Positions 40,185-47,091 of a stretch of DNA of 47,091 nucleotides are shown in pieces; within the stretch, counting starts at the first letter, position 1, and the number at the start of each line of letters is the position of its first letter. The notes under the pieces were generated by a model that saw nothing but the letters and a program-made list of their open reading frames with translations, made no database searches and was not told the origin of the DNA. The DNA is from Ruminococcus sp. (lineage in GTDB: Bacteria > Bacillota > Clostridia > Oscillospirales > Acutalibacteraceae): positions 1 through 47,091 of the forward strand of contig JAFQDM010000010.1 of NCBI GenBank assembly GCA_017416065.1. The letters are read 5' to 3'. A program made the translations under genes and the position numbers.

Positions 40185-43100
40185 ATGAAGAAAATGCATA
40201 AATCTAAAAGCGTTACCATTAGCATAGTTTCTTTTTTGTTGGTTATGGTTATAGGTTTTATCGCTAGTTCTAGTGTTGCGTCTGCTGCAACTCAAGATAA
40301 GGAATATGACTTGTATAAGGCAGATGTATATTCTGATGTGTATGCAGAACGTTTTGTTGTTGCAGATTCGTCTTCTTATGCAAGGAGTTTTTACAGCAAA
40401 GTGGAAAAAGATGTGTTATTTAATATTGAACTCGCTTTGTGGGCCGATTTAAAGGTTATTGCAGATTTTTCTCATATTCAAGAAACTATATCTCACAAGA
40501 CCTATTATGAAACGGTTTTATTTGACTTGCTTATAGGTAAGTATAGCGATGATTATTCGGATGATTTTGAAGGGATTATGGACAATGTAACCGATTCGTC
40601 AAATAGCTTTTTTATTTCAACTGCAAAATATGTGTTGGGTCCGGATAAGAAAGTGACTGCACAGAATCTAAAAGATGCCAAAATAACAGAAGAGAGTAAG
40701 AAACTTTTATTGGAAGGTACCGGGCTTGGAAATGCCGCAACTACTGCATCACACGTTATGGAATTGTTGAACTTATATAACAACTGGTATGATGCAATGA
40801 AAATGGTTGCGAGTTATAAGGAGCTTGATGATATAGTTAAAGGAACAGATGAGGTGTTGCGCCGCATTTCAGTCAATACAGATAATTGTTGGGAATTAAG
40901 AACGGCTGCAGAATCGATGAGAAAATATATTGCTGATGCGCAGGAATCTATTTTTGATGGTTGGAAAGAGGGTTTGTTTAGCTTTGCAGATGACGTATTA
41001 GCGGAAGTGCTCGATAAATTTGTTGATTGGACGTGGGATAAACTTGCTGAAGGTTGTCCTGTTTTAGGTGATGCAGTTTTAGCTGCGCAGCTAACAGCAA
41101 AGGGTGGATGCGTAGTTGTAAATTTATTAATGAATGAGGATGAAAAAACAAAGGCTTATTATCAGCTTCAAGCAAACGTAGGTTGTGAGATGGCACTTTT
41201 GGATGCAATTGCCAGACTTGAGGTAGTATATAAAAATAATCCAACGGAAAGTAATGCTACGAATTATCTTAGAGCTATTGATATGTATGAATCTGTTGTG
41301 TTGATGGGGTTTGATTACTCCGTGGATCTTATTGAGGCAATTAAGGATTCGTTTTGGTATAGTATATTTGGCGACAAAGGGGATGCAGAACTGGTTATAA
41401 AACAAGTAGAATCCGATAAAAAGGAAAAGGCTAATGATTTTGAGCTTTTCGCTGATAAAACTTATGATGCATACAAGTCAATATATCAGCCTGATTTTGA
41501 TGAGATATATGATAGCTTTGATGATTATGATTTCAGCAGTAGAATAGAAGTTACAAGCATAGCCTTTGATAAGAAAGAAATATCTTTGCCTATGAATATC
41601 GGTACTACTGTTTCTGCTAAAACTTATCCGTCAAACGCAAACTTTGGAACTACTGTTATTTATTTATCTTCTGATGAAAGTGTTGTTGAGGTTGGTGTTT
41701 TTGGTGAAGTGACCCCGGTTGGACCCGGCACAGCATATATTACTGCGTCAACAGCTACCACCGGAGATGTTAGAATGAAGGTCACTGTGTATCCATATGA
41801 GGTGAAGAGTGTAGCGAGTGGTTATTGCATCACGGATTATTGTGGTGATGGTGGAGATGTAACAATCCCATCAAGTATAGAGGGAATTCCTATAGTTGAA
41901 ATAGGAGATTGCGCATTTAGCAATGGATATAAAGGCAACAATATTACGTCTATTGTTATACCAAAGGGGGTTACAACCATTGGAAACAGGGCTTTTGAAT
42001 ATAGCTTGTCCTTAAATGATATCGTTATCCCTGAAGGAGTGACGAGTATCGGTAAACAAGCTTTTTATGGATGTAATTCGTTGAAGAATGTAATTATTCC
42101 AGAAGGGGTTAACATTATAAACAGTTTAACATTTTACAATTGTGATAGCCTTATAAGTATAGTGCTTCCTAAAAGTATAAATTATATAGGTGATAGTGCT
42201 TTTATGTGTTGCAGGTCTTTAAAGAATATAACAATTCCTGATGGGGTAACTTATATTGGAGATGGAGCTTTTACCGAATGTTCATGTCTTACAAGCGTTA
42301 ATATACCACAAGGAGTAACATTTATTGGAATTGGAACATTTATGAATTGTTATAGCCTTACAAGTATAAATATTCCATCAAGTGTTGAATATTTTTCATT
42401 AGAAGCTTTTGGGTATTGTGAGAGCCTTGAAACTGTAGAATTAACTTATGGAATAACCGATATAGGACTCAATACGTTTGTAGGATGTAGCAAACTTAAA
42501 AGTATAGACATTCCAGCGAGCGTTACTTCAATTGGAAATGATGTTTTCTTTTTGTGTTCTAGTCTTACTAATATAAATGTATCTGAGGAAAATTTATATT
42601 ATAGTAGTGTTGAGGGTGTATTATTTAATAAAGATAAATCAATGCTAGTTAAGTATCCTGAAGGAAAACCAGATACAATCTATTCTATACCTCTTGGAGT
42701 TGCAAGTTTTGGTTATCATGCTTTCGCTAATACTTTTAATCTTACACATGTTGAAATTCCATATGGTGTTATAGATATAGACATAGATTGTGATTTTCAA
42801 GATAGTAGTATCGTGAGTTTAAGTATACCTTCAAGTGTAAAAAACATTCGGAACCATCGACCTGACTTTTGCCTTGATTTCTTAGAGGTTTACTATGTAG
42901 GAACAAAAACTCAATGGAGGGAAGTTTATATTGATCCGAGTATCACTGGATTAGAAACTGATAACATCCATTTTATGATTCCAGATGAAGAAATTAAATT
43001 CTCTGGAGTTTCAGTGGCTCTTCAAGATAACCTCTGTATCAAATTCAAATGCGACAGAAATTTATTTACTGAAGTTGGGTATGAGAATCCTTATGTAGTC

Positions 43101-44249
43101 GTTGAAATGAATGGTGAAGAATATACTGTTAGCAAGTATCGTATTGTTGATGGTGAATATGTATTCGATTTTACAGACATTACATCTGCAAATGTTAACG
43201 ATGTAGTTAAGGCAACACTGTGTGCTATGTATGCCGATACGGTATATCAGAGTGAACCGCTTGAATATTCTTTAGCAACATATTGTAACGATGAAGGTCA
43301 TACTTGGAGAGATGGCACTTGCTTAGTGTGTGGTGAAGATTGTGAGCACTCTTATACAGACGATACATGTACAATCTGTGGCAAAGTTAAAAACTATGAT
43401 TCTGATTTTGCAGGCGCAAGTATCACTCTTGGCGGAAATATTGGTGTGAATTTCTATTATGATATCTCCGATGATATCCTTGCTGATAAGGATGCAGTTG
43501 TTAGATTTATAGTTCCTGATACCGGATCTACTTACACTGTTGATATTCCTGTTAGTGATGGTGAGTGGGATGGAGATTTAGGTCTTCATAAGTTTACTTG
43601 TGACGTAGCTGCAAAAGAAATGACTTCTGTAATTAAAGCACAGGTTATCACATCGTTAGCTGAAACAGAGGTTGTTGAATATTCTGTATATGATTATGCA
43701 CTGCATATGCTTGAACATTCGGAGAATTATGCTGCAGAGCAGGATCTTATAAAAGCACTTCTTAACTATGGTGCTGCTTCGCAGTTATACTTTAGCTACA
43801 ATACAGATAACCTTGCAAACGATATTCTTGATGAGGCTGATAAGGTAATTGGTACTTATAACTTTGAAGATTTTTCATCTGTGTTTATGGGCGAGGATGC
43901 AAATATAAGTTACTATGGCTCATCACTTTCTCTTAAGAGTGAAACTGCTATCAAGCATTACTTCATTGTTAAGGATGATAGCAGTATGCCTGAGTTTAAG
44001 GTGAATGGCGAAGTAGTAGAAGCAGTTAAGAATGGAAATTTCTATGAAGTTAAGATTACAGAGATATCTGCACATAATCTTGATGAAATTTTTACAGTTG
44101 AGGCAGGAGATTTTAAGATAGAGTACGGTGTGTTCAGTTATGCTTATCAAGCTATGAAGACAGATAAGGAAACTCTTAAGAATGCTGTAAATGCACTTTA
44201 TACATACAATATGGCAGCAGATGTTTATCTAAATGCTGAAAATAGATAA
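40185..44249 (+). CDS. Giant secreted BspA-like leucine-rich-repeat protein
   Basis: A 1354-residue exported protein. A signal peptide (about 1-35, SSVASAA) is followed by a helical region (about 40-430), a bacterial Ig-like BIG2 domain (about 455-537: YPSNANFGTTVIYLSSDESVVEV), and about a dozen LRR_5 repeats (about 545-905) with the pattern SLTSINIPSSVEYF / IPEGVTSIGKQAFYGC. Two related beta-rich C-terminal domains (about 938-1035 and 1075-1172; FSGVSVALQDNLCIKF and FAGASITLGGNIGVNF) flank a double CxxC segment (CLVC, CTIC). A helical tail ends the protein. There is no LPXTG or dockerin. GGAG is 8 bases before the ATG. Codons are far more AT-rich than in the metabolic operons, suggesting a different history. 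A role in adhesion or substrate binding is inferred. Confidence 0.88.
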   Translation: MKKMHKSKSVTISIVSFLLVMVIGFIASSSVASAATQDKEYDLYKADVYSDVYAERFVVADSSSYARSFYSKVEKDVLFNIELALWADLKVIADFSHIQETISHKTYYETVLFDLLIGKYSDDYSDDFEGIMDNVTDSSNSFFISTAKYVLGPDKKVTAQNLKDAKITEESKKLLLEGTGLGNAATTASHVMELLNLYNNWYDAMKMVASYKELDDIVKGTDEVLRRISVNTDNCWELRTAAESMRKYIADAQESIFDGWKEGLFSFADDVLAEVLDKFVDWTWDKLAEGCPVLGDAVLAAQLTAKGGCVVVNLLMNEDEKTKAYYQLQANVGCEMALLDAIARLEVVYKNNPTESNATNYLRAIDMYESVVLMGFDYSVDLIEAIKDSFWYSIFGDKGDAELVIKQVESDKKEKANDFELFADKTYDAYKSIYQPDFDEIYDSFDDYDFSSRIEVTSIAFDKKEISLPMNIGTTVSAKTYPSNANFGTTVIYLSSDESVVEVGVFGEVTPVGPGTAYITASTATTGDVRMKVTVYPYEVKSVASGYCITDYCGDGGDVTIPSSIEGIPIVEIGDCAFSNGYKGNNITSIVIPKGVTTIGNRAFEYSLSLNDIVIPEGVTSIGKQAFYGCNSLKNVIIPEGVNIINSLTFYNCDSLISIVLPKSINYIGDSAFMCCRSLKNITIPDGVTYIGDGAFTECSCLTSVNIPQGVTFIGIGTFMNCYSLTSINIPSSVEYFSLEAFGYCESLETVELTYGITDIGLNTFVGCSKLKSIDIPASVTSIGNDVFFLCSSLTNINVSEENLYYSSVEGVLFNKDKSMLVKYPEGKPDTIYSIPLGVASFGYHAFANTFNLTHVEIPYGVIDIDIDCDFQDSSIVSLSIPSSVKNIRNHRPDFCLDFLEVYYVGTKTQWREVYIDPSITGLETDNIHFMIPDEEIKFSGVSVALQDNLCIKFKCDRNLFTEVGYENPYVVVEMNGEEYTVSKYRIVDGEYVFDFTDITSANVNDVVKATLCAMYADTVYQSEPLEYSLATYCNDEGHTWRDGTCLVCGEDCEHSYTDDTCTICGKVKNYDSDFAGASITLGGNIGVNFYYDISDDILADKDAVVRFIVPDTGSTYTVDIPVSDGEWDGDLGLHKFTCDVAAKEMTSVIKAQVITSLAETEVVEYSVYDYALHMLEHSENYAAEQDLIKALLNYGAASQLYFSYNTDNLANDILDEADKVIGTYNFEDFSSVFMGEDANISYYGSSLSLKSETAIKHYFIVKDDSSMPEFKVNGEVVEAVKNGNFYEVKITEISAHNLDEIFTVEAGDFKIEYGVFSYAYQAMKTDKETLKNAVNALYTYNMAADVYLNAENR

Positions 44250-44283
44250 GTTACAACTTGATCTGTAAATCAACATTATACAT

Positions 44284-44321
44284 AAGAAACCGTCACAATA
44301 ATCCGTGGCGGTTTCTTGTGT
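44284..44321 (+). terminator. Terminator of the leucine-rich-repeat protein gene
   Basis: AAGAAACCGTCAC (44284-44296) pairs with GTGGCGGTTTCTT (44305-44317), with one wobble, followed by GTGTTTT. Confidence 0.87.
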
Positions 44322-44341
44322 TTTATAGATGCAAAGAAAAA

Positions 44342-44552
44342 CTCGCAACCGTGTATACGATTGCGAGAATAAAGTATAATCAACGGCAATGCCGTTGTAT
44401 ATTATCAATTTCAAAGAATTTGTATATTATCAAAACGAGGTTTTGTATATCATCATTGCGAAGAGAAATACAGCCTGCGGCTGATGAGATACACGCTTCG
44501 CATGATTATATACAGCCTAACGGCTGATGATATGCCATTGCTTTCGCAATGG
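44342..44552. repeat. Array of about nine short hairpins with a shared linker
   Basis: Successive stem-loops: CTCGCAA/TTGCGAG (44342-44367), AACGGC-AAT-GCCGTT (44382-44396), an imperfect AATTTC/GAATT stem (44407-44420), AAAAC-GAG-GTTTT (44432-44444), a weak ATT...AAT stem (44455-44468), CAGCC-TGC-GGCTG (44471-44483), CACGC-TTC-GCATG (44492-44504), CAGCC-TAAC-GGCTG (44513-44526) and CCATTGC-TTTC-GCAATGG (44535-44552). Most are separated by about ten bases resembling GTATATTATC (GATRATATAC on the other strand). The stems differ in sequence but keep their pairing, and the linker is kept. It runs into the 3' end of the recombinase gene. Function unknown. Confidence 0.8.
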
Positions 44553-46080
44553 ATAAAAAAATCCAAGTCATCAGACTTGGATTTTTTGGTGGAGCAACAG
44601 CGTCTAAAAGTGAACCCTCTACCGCTGCATTGCTTTCCTCAATATCGGACAAAAGCTCATCATCTATGGTAACGGGCTTGTCCCCGGAATTGAAGATAAT
44701 CGTTATTTTATCGTCATACAGATAGATTGCATTTACAAAGACATTGATCAGCGTCTTTCTGTAGGAAATGCTATCCGCTTTGTCCTTGCGTAGCTGTGAC
44801 AAGAAGAATTTAACCTCAGTAATGGTCAAGGACACAGCCCCGGCTTGCTCTATGGCGTATTCGTTCTTGAGTGTGTCAAGCTCTGTATTGAGCCGTGCAA
44901 TTTCCACATACAGGGACTTTCTCACGCTGTCTATTTCACACTCAGCAACGGCAGACATAAGATTGCGCTGCTTGCGCTCATTCTCCCGCATGAGCTTTTC
45001 AATGTGTCTGAGATTGGAATTGTCCTTTTCACGCTCACAGAGGGCTACAACCTCACGGGCTATCTTGTCAATGTTTGCCGGGGTAAGCTGCTTGCGGCAT
45101 TCCTCAATGACAAGGTTTTCAATATAATCCTTGCGGACAATCTTTTTCTTGCACCGCTTTTTGATCATATTGTTACAGGCGTAATAGTAATGAGGTTTAC
45201 CTGATTTTCCTGTACCGCCGTAGCCCCTCATCATTTCACGGCAATAGCCGCAAAATAGCTTAGTAGTCAGTAGATACTCTTGCCTTGCTTTAGAGCGGGC
45301 AGGAGCTTTTCTATTTTTGGTCATAATCTCTTGCACCTTGTAAAAGAGATCGTCCGAAATAATTCGGGGCATACCGCCGGGAATTTCCTTGTCCTTATAG
45401 GTGTAAATACCGATGTACCGCTTATTTTGAAGCATTTTCCGCAAACTGTTTTTATTGAACGCAACCCCACGGGATGTTTTATATCCCTGCGCGTTTAGTG
45501 TGTCACATATTTCCGTGACCGTCTGACCGCTTGCGTACATTTCAAAGACTTTTACCACAATAGGGGCGGTTTCCTCATCCACTATGAAATACTTATCCGG
45601 GGCTACCTTGAAGCCCAGGGCGATATTGCCGCCTGTGCAAAGGCACTTCTCAGCGTTTATATCCATACCCCGCCGGATTTTTTGGGCAAGCTCTGCGCTG
45701 TAGTATTCTGCCATAGATTCAAGCAGACCCTCTACAAGAATACCGCTTGCGTCATCTGTGATATTCTCACGGGCAGACAGTACCCGGACGCCGTTTTTCT
45801 TGAGCTTTGCCTTGTATGTTGCGCTGTCATAGCGGTTACGGGCGAAGCGGTCAAGCTGATAGACAAGCACATACTGGAAGCCCTTTTTTGCGCTGTCCTC
45901 AATCATTCGCAGAAAGTCCGGGCGTGCGTCTGTAGTGCCGGAGATCGCCCGGTCAATGTATTCGCCTACAATGGTATAGCCGTTTTTCTGTGCGAACTCA
46001 TAACAGGTTTTTAGCTGACCCTCAATAGATTGCTCTGTCTGATTGTGGGATGAAAAGCGGGCATATATTACAGTATTCAT
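44506..46080 (-). CDS. Large serine recombinase
   Basis: A 524-residue resolvase/invertase-type recombinase. The catalytic domain (about 1-150) has the nucleophile Ser10 in YARFSS, followed by QLDRFARNRYDSATYKAKL and MAEYYSAELAQKIRRGM. The recombinase domain (about 160-260) is followed by a zinc ribbon (LFCGYCREMMRGYGG ... YYYACNNMIKKRC, about 283-320) and a coiled coil (about 350-410). This is the TnpX-like architecture that moves integrative elements or cassettes through site-specific recombination. The last 20-30 codons overlap a terminator-like hairpin and the hairpin array, so the natural C-terminus may be an added tail. The ATG overlaps the upstream gene by 4 bases. Confidence 0.93.
   Translation of the reverse strand: MNTVIYARFSSHNQTEQSIEGQLKTCYEFAQKNGYTIVGEYIDRAISGTTDARPDFLRMIEDSAKKGFQYVLVYQLDRFARNRYDSATYKAKLKKNGVRVLSARENITDDASGILVEGLLESMAEYYSAELAQKIRRGMDINAEKCLCTGGNIALGFKVAPDKYFIVDEETAPIVVKVFEMYASGQTVTEICDTLNAQGYKTSRGVAFNKNSLRKMLQNKRYIGIYTYKDKEIPGGMPRIISDDLFYKVQEIMTKNRKAPARSKARQEYLLTTKLFCGYCREMMRGYGGTGKSGKPHYYYACNNMIKKRCKKKIVRKDYIENLVIEECRKQLTPANIDKIAREVVALCEREKDNSNLRHIEKLMRENERKQRNLMSAVAECEIDSVRKSLYVEIARLNTELDTLKNEYAIEQAGAVSLTITEVKFFLSQLRKDKADSISYRKTLINVFVNAIYLYDDKITIIFNSGDKPVTIDDELLSDIEESNAAVEGSLLDAVAPPKNPSLMTWIFLSIAKAMAYHQPLGCI
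44556..44587 (-). terminator. Terminator-like hairpin inside the recombinase 3' end
   Basis: ATCCAAGTC (44561-44569) pairs with GACTTGGAT (44574-44582) around ATCA, flanked by A and T runs that extend the stem and give a T-run on both strands. On the minus strand it lies 50 to 80 bases before the recombinase stop codon, an unusual place for a terminator. Confidence 0.65.
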
Positions 46081-46943
46081 GTTCCTAACAACCCCCTCAT
46101 ATATGCGTTAGACTTGCGTCTGTTTGGGCGTTCTTGCTTTGGCATACTGTCTGAATACAGATATTCCATGCAAGCGGTAATATTTTCGACTGTGGGATTC
46201 TCCTTGATCGCTGCCTTGTACTGATAAAATCTTTCGTTCAGCTCAAAGCATTCTTCCTCTAACCCCTCAGCGTACCACTTATCGTATATCTGCTTTTTTC
46301 TGTCTGCCAAACGCTGCTTGATAATACCTACAGCATCCTTGCAAGTGCGCTCAGAACCTAAGACCTTTTTACCCGCCACAATCAAACCATAACAGGGGCT
46401 TGTATTGTCACAGTATTCTTCCTTTAGCGTTTTTGTGGCGAACCATTTTCCGCAATGTTTACAGCGGGTCAATTTGTATTCGTTGTATGCATAATAGTAA
46501 AGAGCTGCAATCATAACTTGCGTGACTGTTTTCAGACCCTCAAAGCGCATACTGCCCGGTTCGTCAATGCTGATCGGAAGATAGCTTGTTGTCATTCTGT
46601 GAAGCATACGCAAATCTTCAATATCTTTTAAGGTGGGAGAAAGAACCTTTTGCCCGTCAATAAACATGAGTAAATTGTACAGGCTGACACCGTATTCTTC
46701 ACAATGAAACAGGTATGTACTTTTCTCCTGTTTTGCTTCTGGCTGATTGTTAAGGCGTTTAAACTCATTATTTATACGATTGATAATTATATTACCCATT
46801 TCGGAGCAATCAAAGTTAGGAAAATCTCTTTCCAAAGCGGCATAAACAACCCCAAAGAAACGGGATGTTTTAACCGTCCATTTTCCATAAGTTTTTGTGT
46901 TATGGACAACGGTATTTTCCTTGTCTATAGAAATATTAAGCAT
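46077..46943 (-). CDS. DUF6076-like zinc-ribbon protein paired with the recombinase
   Basis: A 288-residue protein of a family that I associate with DUF6076. A single zinc-ribbon-like segment, CKHCGKWFATKTLKEEYCDN (about residues 159-178), is followed by a basic helical part; the C-terminus is RRKSNAYMRGLLGT. No enzyme motif is seen. It is translated just before the serine recombinase, with a 4-base ATGA overlap, so both are made together. A role in DNA binding or recombination accessory function is plausible but unproven. The ATG at 46943 has AGAGG about 8 bases upstream; an in-frame GTG at 46952 overlaps that site. Confidence 0.72.
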   Translation of the reverse strand: MLNISIDKENTVVHNTKTYGKWTVKTSRFFGVVYAALERDFPNFDCSEMGNIIINRINNEFKRLNNQPEAKQEKSTYLFHCEEYGVSLYNLLMFIDGQKVLSPTLKDIEDLRMLHRMTTSYLPISIDEPGSMRFEGLKTVTQVMIAALYYYAYNEYKLTRCKHCGKWFATKTLKEEYCDNTSPCYGLIVAGKKVLGSERTCKDAVGIIKQRLADRKKQIYDKWYAEGLEEECFELNERFYQYKAAIKENPTVENITACMEYLYSDSMPKQERPNRRKSNAYMRGLLGT

Positions 46944-46966
46944 TCGCTGCACCTCTTAAAATCTGT

Positions 46967-47011
46967 ACTTTCAAGTAGATTATACCGCAATTTTTTAACT
47001 TTGTCAAGTAG
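46967..47011 (-). promoter_or_regulatory. Consensus promoter of the recombinase operon with flanking direct repeats
   Basis: On the minus strand TTGACA (complement of 47002-47007) and TATAAT (complement of 46979-46984) have a 17-base spacer, a perfect consensus. A direct repeat flanks it: ACTTTGTCAAGTAG (46998-47011, over the -35) and ACTTTCAAGTAG (46967-46978, at the transcription start). These could be operator half-sites or recombinase binding sites. Nothing further is recognised from 47012 to the window end. Confidence 0.75.
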
Positions 47012-47091
47012 GGCAATAGTTGCTAAACTAATAACAGAACAGAGATGCGCGCGCTCCATGTTCAGAAATAATCTGAAAAGGAGTTTCTCTA

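Noticed and set aside
44342-44552. CRISPR array
   Set aside because: Repeats are about 10 bases with variable palindromic units between them, no 25-35 base direct repeat and no cas genes.

Overview
The window reads as a chromosomal segment of an anaerobic, Gram-positive gut-type Firmicute, probably a Ruminococcus-like member of the Clostridia. Supporting signs are strong GGAGG ribosome binding sites, short HisG with HisZ, a YerC-type regulator, a dockerin module, BspA-like leucine-rich repeats, a serine recombinase cassette, and cytoplasmic redox enzymes typical of strict anaerobes. Assignment below order level is inference.

Layout. 1-2582: the 3' part of clpC and a small lipoprotein gene. 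2676-11198 (minus): one compact histidine operon, yerC-hisZ-hisG-hisD-hisC-hisB-hisH-hisA-hisF-hisIE-hisK, which encodes every step from PRPP and ATP to histidine. 11444-12139 (minus): sfsA, with an elaborate terminator. 12431-24901 (plus): a 12-gene redox operon. 25077-28487: a GntR-regulated ABC-transporter operon with two exported proteins. 28555-31170 (minus): a calcium P-type ATPase. 31410-37393: a HAD phosphatase, a CLC antiporter (minus), an acyl-ACP thioesterase, a glycosyltransferase, a radical SAM protein and an acyltransferase. 37618-39606: a peptide-type solute-binding protein with an N-terminal dockerin. 40185-44249: an AT-rich giant leucine-rich-repeat surface protein. 44342-47007: an array of short hairpins next to a large serine recombinase and its DUF6076-like partner (minus).

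The most interesting part is 12431-24901. It has a dehydrogenase annotated by family as lactate dehydrogenase but carrying the malate-specific arginine, then fumarase, the complete HdrB-HdrC-HdrA and FlxD-FlxC-FlxB-FlxA set, an anchor-less fumarate reductase (FrdB, FrdA), and an AspT/SucE-type transporter. Read together the genes make a soluble route oxaloacetate -> malate -> fumarate -> succinate -> export. The last reduction appears to be wired to an NADH-oxidising, flavin-based electron-bifurcating complex. I propose that fumarate is the high-potential acceptor and ferredoxin the low-potential one, replacing the heterodisulfide or DsrC acceptors known for Hdr complexes. A near-consensus Rex operator lies upstream, which fits NADH/NAD+ control. 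The gene content is seen directly; the coupling is inference.

Other points to follow: the hairpin array at 44342-44552, in which different stems are separated by a shared GATRATATAC-like linker; the dockerin fused to a non-lipidated solute-binding protein; a three-way-junction terminator after sfsA; and a multi-repeat operator overlapping the promoter of the GntR operon.
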